Shown in pieces: positions 39,414 to 46,533 of a stretch of 64,000 nt of DNA. Every line of letters starts with the position of its first letter. Within the stretch, counting starts at the first letter, position 1. The stretch comes from NCEH01 sp040049195 (GTDB lineage: Bacteria > Pseudomonadota > Alphaproteobacteria > Rhizobiales > Xanthobacteraceae), in assembly GCF_040049195.1 (NCBI RefSeq), contig NZ_JBDZDL010000005.1; one strand, written 5' to 3'. Both the position numbers and the translations under genes were made by a program. A model generated the notes under the pieces. It saw only the letters and a list, made by a program, of their open reading frames with translations, ran no database searches and was not told where the DNA came from.

Positions 39414-39456
39414 GCATTTATGCACTTTTCTGATTGACTGAAAATAGCATTAATGC
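39414..39456. promoter_or_regulatory. Operator-like decamers downstream of the CI-like gene
   Basis: GCATTTATGC (39414-39423) and GCATTAATGC (39447-39456), 33 bp apart, just after the CI stop and ahead of the rightward early operon at 39493. They match the elements at 38601-38666, so the repressor probably controls this operon as well. Confidence 0.6.
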
Positions 39457-39492
39457 ATTATTATTCCATCGCCACCCGATGGAGCGCCCGAA

Positions 39493-39729
39493 ATGATCCC
39501 CTTCCACGAAGCCCCCGCCGCCAGCACCGCCGAGATCAGCGCCCGCCTCAAGGAGATCCGGGCCGAGTTCGACGCCGCCACCGAGGCGCTGGCCACGGTC
39601 CGGAACAGCCGCACCAGCGAGTTCGGCCGGGCGCGCGAAGCGAAGCTGGCCCTCCTGCGGGACGAGCGGTGGTGGCTGAACCAGGAGATCAAGCGCCGCC
39701 GCAGCGCTTTTCACCCCCTCGCGGCCTGA
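39493..39729 (+). CDS. Small helical phage protein, early operon
   Basis: A 78-aa protein behind GGAGCG. A long charged helix (ISARLKEIRAEFDAATEALA; REAKLALLRDERWWLNQEIK) makes up most of it. First gene of the rightward early operon after the operator-like decamers. Function unknown. Confidence 0.65.
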   Translation: MIPFHEAPAASTAEISARLKEIRAEFDAATEALATVRNSRTSEFGRAREAKLALLRDERWWLNQEIKRRRSAFHPLAA

Positions 39730-39741
39730 GGGGAGAGGCAC

Positions 39742-40368
39742 ATGAACACGGCCACATCTCAAACCGATCCGGTCCTGGCGCTGCTCACAGAGTATCGTGC
39801 GGCATGTGCCACCTTCAATTCCAAGCCCGAGGACGACACCGAAGAATGGGCTCAGTCCACCTGGAGGCGTCTGCAACCTGACATGGAGAATGCACCCATC
39901 GCGCAAAGCCTGGCCGGCGCTATTGCCGCTTTGGAATTTGCTGAGCGGGAAGAGGTGGACTTCATGGACTCCCCTGCGACCATTGCGTTTATCCGTTCGG
40001 CTCTGGGTTTCCTGCGCAAATTCGATCCGCCGGCGCCCCGCACGGCCACCCGCGCAGAACTGGAAGCCTATAACGAATGGCTCCATATGGAGCGTCGTCT
40101 CCTTGCCGCAGAGCTTTATCCTGAGCTGGGTTACGACGCCGAGCGCTTCGTCCCTGTTGGTACGGGTGCCGAAGAATTGCACCTGCCCCAAGGCGTCAAT
40201 TGGGCGGCAATGCCCTCGCCATCCACCAGGGCTATCCCGGTTCTGATGGCCGTCGGGGCGAACTTCGATCGGATCAGGAAAAATAGCGACCGGTTTCTCT
40301 CCGACACCGAGGCGGCCTGCATGGCTGGCGCTCTGGAAATCGCCAAGGCGGAAAGGGGCGCGCAATGA
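39742..40368 (+). CDS. Early phage protein, family copy 1
   Basis: A 208-aa, mainly helical protein. It opens DPVLALLTEYRAACATFNSK and later has SLAGAIAALEFAEREEVDF and IRSALGFLRKF. These blocks recur in shortened or rearranged form at 40736-41035 and 41032-41481, so the three are paralogues. The C-terminal third (VGANFDRIRKNSDRFLSD) is unique to this copy. Its stop overlaps the start of the pseudo-S24 gene. Function unknown. Confidence 0.65.
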   Translation: MNTATSQTDPVLALLTEYRAACATFNSKPEDDTEEWAQSTWRRLQPDMENAPIAQSLAGAIAALEFAEREEVDFMDSPATIAFIRSALGFLRKFDPPAPRTATRAELEAYNEWLHMERRLLAAELYPELGYDAERFVPVGTGAEELHLPQGVNWAAMPSPSTRAIPVLMAVGANFDRIRKNSDRFLSDTEAACMAGALEIAKAERGAQ

Positions 40369-40739
40369 ATGCGGTGTCTTCCACCGTCCTCCCGTCCGGA
40401 CTCGTGGGCTATGCGGTCCCCGGCGACGCGATGCATCCAACACTCAGTTCTCAAGACATAGTGCTTGCGGCCCCGGTTGATGGCCCGGCCGGCGAGGGCC
40501 TCTATGTCTTCGATACTGGCGACACGAGTCCGGGCAGCATCGCGATCTATCGCGTGTTGGGTGTCCAACAAGATGGAGAGCAAAGGGCTGCGCTCTCGAA
40601 GGACAACGAGCGATATTGGAAGGGCGCCGGCCCCGATCCGGACATTGTGTCCATCGACTGGTTCAAGGCGCACGTCCTCGGCAAGGTGGCCGTGCACTGC
40701 CGCGTCGTGGATAGCGGAGTGTTGAGGGGGCTTTCATGA
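40365..40739 (+). CDS. Stand-alone LexA-fold (S24-like) protein lacking catalytic residues
   Basis: A 124-aa protein with no HTH. The S24 fold is recognisable from YAVPGDAMHPTLSSQDIVLA, GEGLYVFD, AALSKDNERYW and LGKVAVHC. The catalytic serine of GDSM is Ala22 here (GDAM), and the lysine expected about 40 residues later is replaced, apparently by Tyr62 (AIYRVLG in place of a VKRL-type motif). It therefore cannot self-cleave or work as a protease in the usual way. It could bind the CI-like repressor's S24 domain and block dimerisation, an anti-repressor idea that is inference. It lies between two paralogous early genes. Confidence 0.7.
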   Translation: MNAVSSTVLPSGLVGYAVPGDAMHPTLSSQDIVLAAPVDGPAGEGLYVFDTGDTSPGSIAIYRVLGVQQDGEQRAALSKDNERYWKGAGPDPDIVSIDWFKAHVLGKVAVHCRVVDSGVLRGLS

Positions 40740-41035
40740 CGCACGACCCCATGCTTGCCGCCGCGAAGCAGTATCGTATCGATCTGGCTGCATTCGATAA
40801 TTTGCCCGCCAATACCTTGGTGGACGATCCAGAAGGCCATGCTCGGGCTGAAGCAAAATGGTGGGCGTTCTACGCCGCAGACACTCTGCCCGAGATTACA
40901 TCGCCGGCCGGTGCCATCATGGCACTGCGCGTCAGCGTCGAGGAAAACGCCTTCTGTGATAGTTTCTCCCAGCGAATGGCCGAGGCTGCGCTGGCCTTCC
41001 TCGAACGTCACCATTGTGATGGAGGGGCATCATGA
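40736..41035 (+). CDS. Early phage protein, family copy 2
   Basis: A 99-aa helical protein related to 39742-40368: DPMLAAAKQYRIDLAAFDNL matches its start, and SPAGAIMALRVSVEENAFCD and AEAALAFLERH match its central blocks, but the C-terminal third is absent. ATG and stop overlap the neighbours by 4 nt each. Function unknown. Confidence 0.65.
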   Translation: MTHDPMLAAAKQYRIDLAAFDNLPANTLVDDPEGHARAEAKWWAFYAADTLPEITSPAGAIMALRVSVEENAFCDSFSQRMAEAALAFLERHHCDGGAS

Positions 41036-41481
41036 ACCGCGATATCCCCGCAGCCGCCACGCCCAACAATCCACAGCAGATGATCGCTTCCAACACATCG
41101 GAGCCAATGCACGCGCTCGTGCATGATTTGTTCAAAGCCCATGCCGAGTTTGATTCCGCCGTATCGGAAGGGAGCCGGCTCGAATGCGAACTGCCTGAGG
41201 CAGTCCGTCGGACCAACGTTTTGGACGAAGATATTCATCCAGATGACGATCCGCGATGGCTGGCTTCGCTTCAACGGATTGAGCATTCGGGCCAGGCGCA
41301 TGACGATGCTTTGCGGCGCGTGCTCACCACCGCGCCCGTCACCGGCATCGGGGCGATCGATATGCTGCTCGCCGTGCGTTCCAATGCCGGGCCGGCGGGT
41401 GGGGGATTTGTGACCAGTGCCGAGTTCAACGCCCTCGTTGACAGCCTGCTGTCGTTCCTGACGGGAACGCGCCGCCAGTGA
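41032..41481 (+). CDS. Early phage protein, family copy 3
   Basis: A 149-aa helical protein. PMHALVHDLFKAHAEFDSAV, then ASLQRIEHSGQAHDDALRRV, then FVTSAEFNALVDSLLSFLTG follow the same order as the two preceding paralogues but more divergent, with a longer middle segment. It overlaps both neighbours by 4 nt. Function unknown. Confidence 0.6.
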   Translation: MNRDIPAAATPNNPQQMIASNTSEPMHALVHDLFKAHAEFDSAVSEGSRLECELPEAVRRTNVLDEDIHPDDDPRWLASLQRIEHSGQAHDDALRRVLTTAPVTGIGAIDMLLAVRSNAGPAGGGFVTSAEFNALVDSLLSFLTGTRRQ

Positions 41482-42026
41482 GTCGAGGCATCGGCACATC
41501 GCAGTCACTTTTGCTGCGCGCATTGCTTTCGTTGGAAGCTGAACTCGGATCGGGACGACGCGGGCGTCCGGAAGGCTTCGGCCACAGGTTCAAGGTTTGG
41601 GCGATCCTTGATCGCGCGTGGGCGCTTTCCCCGGACTTGCGCACCAGGGAAGAAAGCATTCGAAGCCAACACCTTCTGGCCATAGAGGAACGCCGCGCTT
41701 GGTTCGAGCAAAAAGCCAAAGAGGGGAACGCCCTCGCGCGCGAATGGATCATGCTTGATAGGTCGTTGACCTTCCACAGCCTCCGGAGAGATCGCGCCCG
41801 ACAAGTTCGCTCGGTTCCGGTCTTTTTTGAGGAAGCGATTAACCCATCGCGCGGGCTAGCGTCGCTGGAGAAGCGAGGCCTCATAGACCGCTACGCCGTT
41901 CAAGGTGGCGGGAGTGCCAAGCTAACGCCGTCAGGCCGAGACGCGGCGCGGGCCGCCATCATGAAGCGCCTAAGTGTCGGATCAAGTTTTCCGCAAACTC
42001 ACCGGCTGCGAGGGGTTCAAAAATGA
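41478..42026 (+). CDS. Winged-helix-like regulator, early operon
   Basis: A 182-aa protein. A C-terminal winged-helix pattern is visible in PSRGLASLEKRGLIDRYAVQ and SAKLTPSGRDAARAA, like MarR-type DNA-binding proteins; the N-terminal half (LLLRALLSLEAELGSGRRGR) is helical. It overlaps the preceding and following genes by 4 nt, so it is co-expressed with them. DNA target unknown. Confidence 0.55.
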   Translation: MSRGIGTSQSLLLRALLSLEAELGSGRRGRPEGFGHRFKVWAILDRAWALSPDLRTREESIRSQHLLAIEERRAWFEQKAKEGNALAREWIMLDRSLTFHSLRRDRARQVRSVPVFFEEAINPSRGLASLEKRGLIDRYAVQGGGSAKLTPSGRDAARAAIMKRLSVGSSFPQTHRLRGVQK

Positions 42027-43060
42027 GCGTGTCTATTCTGGACACAGACCTTCTGTCCAAGGTGCGGGCGCTCATGGACGGCGGAGCAACCGAAGGGGAG
42101 CGCCGGGCCGCGAAATCCCGTGCGGAAGCTTTGGCGAAAAAGGCAGGGATGACGCTGCCCGAGGCGCTGTCAAAATTGGACGATGCAGAGGCGACGCGGA
42201 GCATGGCCGATGCGTTCAACGATTTCTTCAACTCGCCTGACATGCGACGGCATAGGGCCGAAGCCGAGGCCAAGCGCTCGGCCAATCGGGAACGCCTTCT
42301 GAAGATCTTTGGCTCAGAGGAGGCCATCTTTGCGGAGACAGAGCGCGAGCGACGATTGCGCGTAACGCTGGAGCCGCTGGCGAACTACTGCAAGTATGAC
42401 GGGGCGGTTGGCTTAGACGGCAAATGGACCGAGACCAAAGAAACCTACATTAACGGCTATGCGGGATGGATTTGCGGCCGACCACCGGCCGCGCTCCGGC
42501 ACGCGCTGAACGAAGCGTATCCCTTGCCGGTCACCGTCACCGCAGCGTGGGCGGAATATCAGGAATGGGAGAACCTGATGGATGCCCGCTATGCCTTCGA
42601 GCCCGACGGAGACATTCCTATTTGGGTGCGCGCTCGACAGGCGGCCCTGTCGTCTATCTTGGACACCTATTCCGAACCGACCCGCGACGGCCTCCGTTCC
42701 CGCTTCGAGTGGATGCATTTCCACATCAAGCAGGAGATCCACCGCGACAATAGGAAAGAGTCCGACACCATCACGGCGCTACGCCTGGATTTTGAGATGT
42801 TCATGGCGGACATCGAGAACGCTCGCGCTGCCGACGGCGCAAACGCCGCTCCCACCGGGGCTACTTCAACGCCCGTCCATTTTGAGCGCCGAACCAACGC
42901 CAACAAGCGCGCGGACGTGCTGTCCATGTTGGACGCGTCCCCGCACCTGTCAGACCGGGCGATCGCCCGGCGCGTCGGCGTATCGCCTCAGACTGTAAAT
43001 ACCTGGCGCCGGAAAATCCGCACCGTGAAACCAAATGCACAGCAAGGAGATTCGGCGTGA
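42023..43060 (+). CDS. DUF2786-like protein with C-terminal HTH
   Basis: A 345-aa protein. Residues 10-60 (LLSKVRALMDGGATEGERRA, then KSRAEALAKKAGMTLPEALS) resemble DUF2786. A central domain follows (TETKETYINGYAGWICGRPP, WVRARQAALSSILDTYSEPT). The C-terminal 50 residues form a helix-turn-helix (SDRAIARRVGVSPQTVNTWR). Such two-part proteins are found in phage early regions; they may act on DNA, but the function is unknown. Confidence 0.6.
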   Translation: MSVSILDTDLLSKVRALMDGGATEGERRAAKSRAEALAKKAGMTLPEALSKLDDAEATRSMADAFNDFFNSPDMRRHRAEAEAKRSANRERLLKIFGSEEAIFAETERERRLRVTLEPLANYCKYDGAVGLDGKWTETKETYINGYAGWICGRPPAALRHALNEAYPLPVTVTAAWAEYQEWENLMDARYAFEPDGDIPIWVRARQAALSSILDTYSEPTRDGLRSRFEWMHFHIKQEIHRDNRKESDTITALRLDFEMFMADIENARAADGANAAPTGATSTPVHFERRTNANKRADVLSMLDASPHLSDRAIARRVGVSPQTVNTWRRKIRTVKPNAQQGDSA

Positions 43061-43353
43061 CAAACCTCCTGCAATTTCCGTCACGGCCCCACATGTTGAT
43101 CGATGTGGGCAAGGTTATCGAGGCTGACCACGCGCCCGATCGGATCGGCTCGGTTCGCTATTTCTTATTCCACGTGGGCGTGGATGGCGCCACGATCTGC
43201 GTATGGGACGGCACCACCCACGCTGAAGCGCTGGAGACCGCCCGCGGCTGGGGTGATGGCGAGCTGATCATCGACCGCACGATGAATTCACGACCTGGAT
43301 GCCCGAAGCCTCGCGTGCGCGTGCAGGCGAGAGGGGTGCAGCGCGATGGGTGA
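43057..43353 (+). CDS. Small phage protein, function unknown
   Basis: A 98-aa protein (MTNLLQFPSRPHMLIDVGKV; YFLFHVGVDGATICVWDGTT). Alternating strands suggest a small alpha/beta fold. The basic C-terminus (KPRVRVQARGVQRDG) overlaps the start of the excisionase-like gene by 8 nt. No recognised family. Confidence 0.6.
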   Translation: MTNLLQFPSRPHMLIDVGKVIEADHAPDRIGSVRYFLFHVGVDGATICVWDGTTHAEALETARGWGDGELIIDRTMNSRPGCPKPRVRVQARGVQRDG

Positions 43354-43735
43354 GCTCATCGACGAGGACACGCCGCTGACCCTTGCAGAGGCCTGCGAAA
43401 CCATCTTTCGCGACACCATCACCCCGGCTACGCTCAGGGCGGAGGCGGCCAGGGGAAATCTCGTCATCGAGCGGATCGGCCGCCGCGATTTCGTTACGGC
43501 GCGGGCGATCCGCGACATGAGGGTCAAATGCCGCGTCGATCCAAAGGCCCCCGCCTCTATCTCGACCCAAAAGAGCGAGTCTGGCTTATCCGAGACGGAA
43601 CGCGCAAACGTCGCACTGGCTGCGGCGAAGATGAGCGCCAAAAAGCTGAAGAGGCCCTCGCTGCCTTCATCTCCGAGAAATACGAGCCCATCAGCGACAA
43701 TCGTCCCGATCGGGTCGGCGTCGCGGATGTCCTGA
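43346..43735 (+). CDS. Excisionase-like protein, overlapping the integrase gene
   Basis: A 129-aa protein with residues 9-55 (TPLTLAEACETIFRDTITPA, TLRAEAARGNLVIERIGRRD, FVTARAIRDMRVKCRV) matching a winged-helix excisionase-type family of alphaproteobacterial elements. The Ser/Thr-rich C-terminal half is encoded in the same 208 bp as the start of the integrase (43528), in another frame. A paralogue with the same overlap architecture is at 10613-11044. Likely directs prophage excision together with the integrase. Confidence 0.75.
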   Translation: MGELIDEDTPLTLAEACETIFRDTITPATLRAEAARGNLVIERIGRRDFVTARAIRDMRVKCRVDPKAPASISTQKSESGLSETERANVALAAAKMSAKKLKRPSLPSSPRNTSPSATIVPIGSASRMS

Positions 43736-44625
43736 AATTTTATCTGGACGAAGTAGCGCCTGGTCAAAAGGCCCGTAGCACCTCGGCATATTCTGCAGAA
43801 CGACTGCTTGAGTGGTGGGGGACAAAGAAGCTTCACGAGGTGAAGCGATCGAGCTGCGCGGCCTATGCCGCCCATCGGCAAAGTCAACAAATACCCCAGG
43901 CGAAGCGCGGCGATGCTCTGAAAAAGCGCGTTTCCGTGGAAACGGTGCGAAGAGAACTCGCAGTTCTTCGAGCGGCGATCAATGCCTACCATGCCGAGCA
44001 CATGCTCGACGCCGTGCCAGTTGTGACACTGCCCGAGGCATCTCCTCCGCGCGACCGATGGCTTACCCGGTCCGAGGTGGCCGCGATGCTTCTTGCTGCC
44101 CGGCGGCATCCCGAAAAACCCGCTCGCACTGCTCTCGTTCGGTTTCTCCTGATCGGTCTTTACACCGGCACCAGGTCGTCAGCGATCAGGGGCTTGCAGT
44201 GGATGCCCAACCTCAAGGGTGGTTGGGTCGATCTGGAGGCAGGGGTAATGCACCGCCGCGCGGTTACCGATCGCCAGACGAATAAGCGCCAGCCGCCATT
44301 GCGAATCCCCCCGCGCCTTCTCGGTCATCTTAGAAGGTGGCATGCTCTCGATAATAGGGCGGGATACGTCATCCATCAAAACGGCCAACCGCTGCTGAAG
44401 CAGCGGCGCGCATGGGAATGGGCCCGGTCCAAGGCCGGGCTCGGCCAAGACGTGACACCGCATATCCTCCGCCACACCTGCACCACCTGGACCATGCAGG
44501 GCGGCGCTGACCTGTGGCAAGCTGCTGGCTTCCTCGGCATGTCGCCGGAAATCCTCTGGCGGGTCTATGGCCACCACCATCCGGACTTTCAACGTGGCGT
44601 CTCGGAGCGGATCGGGCGCCGTTAA
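43528..44625 (+). CDS. Tyrosine integrase
   Basis: A 365-aa recombinase. The N-terminal arm-binding region (RLYLDPKERVWLIRDGTRKR), core-binding SAM-like domain (VADVLKFYLDEVAPGQKARS) and catalytic domain are in normal order. Catalytic residues are visible: the first Arg in TGTRSSAIRGLQW, HILRHTC (H-x-x-R) near residue 312, a following His region, and Tyr in WRVYGHHHPDF near 348. It lies 100 bp from attR and reads toward it, as expected for integration at tRNA-Thr. Its start overlaps the excisionase-like gene by 208 bp. Confidence 0.92.
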   Translation: MPRRSKGPRLYLDPKERVWLIRDGTRKRRTGCGEDERQKAEEALAAFISEKYEPISDNRPDRVGVADVLKFYLDEVAPGQKARSTSAYSAERLLEWWGTKKLHEVKRSSCAAYAAHRQSQQIPQAKRGDALKKRVSVETVRRELAVLRAAINAYHAEHMLDAVPVVTLPEASPPRDRWLTRSEVAAMLLAARRHPEKPARTALVRFLLIGLYTGTRSSAIRGLQWMPNLKGGWVDLEAGVMHRRAVTDRQTNKRQPPLRIPPRLLGHLRRWHALDNRAGYVIHQNGQPLLKQRRAWEWARSKAGLGQDVTPHILRHTCTTWTMQGGADLWQAAGFLGMSPEILWRVYGHHHPDFQRGVSERIGRR

Positions 44626-44629
44626 TGTC

Positions 44630-44681
44630 CGGACAGTTATCGGACAGATATACGCGAACACTTGGAGAACATATCTGTCCG
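44630..44681. repeat. Putative integrase arm-type sites, right end
   Basis: CGGACAG at 44630-44636, CGGACAGA at 44641-44648, and the inverse TCTGTCCG at 44674-44681, between the integrase stop and attR. They match the pair at 4828-4847 inside attL. Confidence 0.5.
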
Positions 44682-44725
44682 TATCTTCGCGAAAACCGTT
44701 GAAAATTCTCGATATATTTCGACGA

Positions 44726-44777
44726 CACTCCATTGGTAATGGAGAGGTCGAGAGTTCAATCCTCTCTCGCAGCACCA
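44726..44777 (+). repeat. attR core (52-bp direct repeat, copy 2)
   Basis: Identical to 4738-4789, i.e. the 3' half of tRNA-Thr without the 5' half. Only the 3' arm is present, so it is not a functional tRNA. Host DNA resumes after it; 44778-44944 shows no gene that I can support. Confidence 0.93.
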
Positions 44778-44944
44778 TCTCATCGCTCCGACATCCCGCA
44801 TCGAAAGACCACCGCCCATCGCTGCGGCGAGTGCAGGCCGCTCGCATGCACCATCCACCCTCGGCGCTGAACCGCCCCGCAAGCTTGGCACAAGCCCACC
44901 CGGTCAGGCTGCTCGCTCTTTGTTTTCAAGGTGAGGGCGGTTCC

Positions 44945-46426
44945 ATGCTCGCGGGTCTGTTTCGGAGCGATGCCCAGAGCATTCTCCAGGCGATCGAGAA
45001 TTCGCAGGCCATGATCGAATTTTCGATGGATGGCAAGATTTTGCGCGCCAACGCGAATTTCTTGAAAGTCGTCGGCTATTCCCAAAACGAAATCGTCGGC
45101 AAGCATCATTCGATGTTCGTGGAACCGGCGTATGTGACCACGCCTCAATATCGCCAATTCTGGGCCGCCCTCGGCCGGGGCGAATTCCAAGTGGCCGAAT
45201 TCAAGCGGCTTGCGAAGGGCGGGCGCGAGATCTGGCTACAGGCCAGCTACAATCCCGTGGTCGATCGCTCGGGCCGCCCGGTCAAGATCGTCAAGGTTGC
45301 GACCGACATCACCGCCGAAACCATGAAGAATGCGGATTATCGCGGGCAGATCGCCGCGATTTCAAAGTCGCAGGCCATCATCGAGTTCGAGCTCGACGGA
45401 AAGATCATCACCGCGAACCCGAACTTCCTCGGCGCGCTCGGATATCAGCTCGATGAGATCGTCGGTAAGCACCACAGCATCTTCGTGGATGCGGCGGATC
45501 GCGCAACACCCGAATATCGCATCTTCTGGGAGAAGCTTGCGCGCGGCGAATTCCAGACCGCCGAATACAAGCGCATCGGCAAGGGCGGAAAGGTGGTCTG
45601 GATCCAGGCGTCCTACAATCCGATCCTCGATGCCAGCGGAAAACCCTTCAAGGTGGTGAAGTTCGCGACCGACGTGACGCCGCAGGTGGACGAGCGGATC
45701 CGCCGCGAGGCCCTCGTGGTCAGCATCGATGCGGATCTCGAGCGCATTTCGACCGCCATCTCCGAAACCAACGATCGGGCGAACGTTGCCGCCGCGTCCT
45801 CCACGCAAACCTCCAGCAATGTGCAGGCCGTCGCGAGCGGCGCGGAGGAGATGGCCGCCTCCGTGCGAGAGATCGGCAACCGCGTGACCGAAGCGCACCG
45901 GATGTCCGCCGAGGCGGTGAAGCACAGCGAGACCACCACCGACATCGTGTCCGGGCTTGTGGGCGCGGTTCAGAAGATCGGCGAGGTCACGCGCATCATC
46001 ACCACGATCGCGGAGCAGACCAATCTGCTGGCGCTGAACGCCACCATCGAGGCGGCCCGCGCCGGCGATTCCGGACGCGGCTTCTCCGTCGTCGCCACCG
46101 AGGTGAAGAGCCTGGCATCGCAGACGGCGAAGGCCACCGACGAAATCAGCGTTCAGATTTCCGCGGTGCAGGCAGCAACGCAGGAGGCCGCCAACGCCAT
46201 CAACCTCACATCCACCACCATCTCGCAGATCAACGAGATCTCGTCCCACATCGCAAGCGCCGTGGAGGAGCAATCCTCGGTGACGCGGGAAATGTCGCAG
46301 AACATGCAGGTGGCCGCGGACAACGTTCAGGGTGTGATGAACAACATGCACGCCATCGCCGGCTCCACCAAGCTGGTCGACACCGCCGCGCGGCAGGTGC
46401 GGGAGGCCTCACGCGCCCTGGTGTGA
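44945..46426 (+). CDS. Two-PAS methyl-accepting chemotaxis protein, soluble
   Basis: A 493-aa signal transducer. Two PAS domains are visible: residues ~10-125 (MIEFSMDGKILRANANFLKV ... HHSMFVEPAY) and ~135-250 (IIEFELDGKIITANPNFLGA ... HHSIFVDAAD), both with HH-type motifs that resemble haem- or flavin-type PAS sensors. The C-terminal MCP signalling domain contains the hairpin tip EQTNLLALNATIEAARAG. There is no transmembrane segment, so it senses inside the cell. Start chosen at ATG 44945 with GAGGG upstream. It lies just outside attR. Confidence 0.9.
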   Translation: MLAGLFRSDAQSILQAIENSQAMIEFSMDGKILRANANFLKVVGYSQNEIVGKHHSMFVEPAYVTTPQYRQFWAALGRGEFQVAEFKRLAKGGREIWLQASYNPVVDRSGRPVKIVKVATDITAETMKNADYRGQIAAISKSQAIIEFELDGKIITANPNFLGALGYQLDEIVGKHHSIFVDAADRATPEYRIFWEKLARGEFQTAEYKRIGKGGKVVWIQASYNPILDASGKPFKVVKFATDVTPQVDERIRREALVVSIDADLERISTAISETNDRANVAAASSTQTSSNVQAVASGAEEMAASVREIGNRVTEAHRMSAEAVKHSETTTDIVSGLVGAVQKIGEVTRIITTIAEQTNLLALNATIEAARAGDSGRGFSVVATEVKSLASQTAKATDEISVQISAVQAATQEAANAINLTSTTISQINEISSHIASAVEEQSSVTREMSQNMQVAADNVQGVMNNMHAIAGSTKLVDTAARQVREASRALV

Positions 46427-46533
46427 CGGAGCGGCATCGGAGTCGCACCCCCGCAACGGGCCGAAAAGGGCCTGCGGCGCGCTGTTCGCCGCCCATCCGC
46501 GCGTGTCCGCATCCGGCGCCGAGCGCAGCGGGC

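Larger units (their letters stand above)
4738..44777. mobile_element. Integrated ~40-kb prophage (podovirus-like), apparently complete
   Basis: Bounded by a 52-bp perfect direct repeat (4738-4789, 44726-44777) in tRNA-Thr. It contains integrase and excisionase, a CI/Cro-type switch, replication genes, small and large terminase, portal, scaffold, capsid, adaptor, ejection and tail genes, and lysis genes in conventional order. The structural set (P22-like portal and gp10-like protein, N4-gp56-type capsid, adaptor, three ejection-type proteins, collar and tailspike, no tape measure or sheath) indicates a short-tailed virion. I see no frameshift in the structural genes, so it may be inducible, although that cannot be judged from sequence alone. 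Confidence 0.93.

Noticed and set aside
44726..44777. A second tRNA-Thr gene at the right prophage end
   Set aside because: Only the 3' half is present; the acceptor 5' strand and D arm are missing, so it is the attR core.
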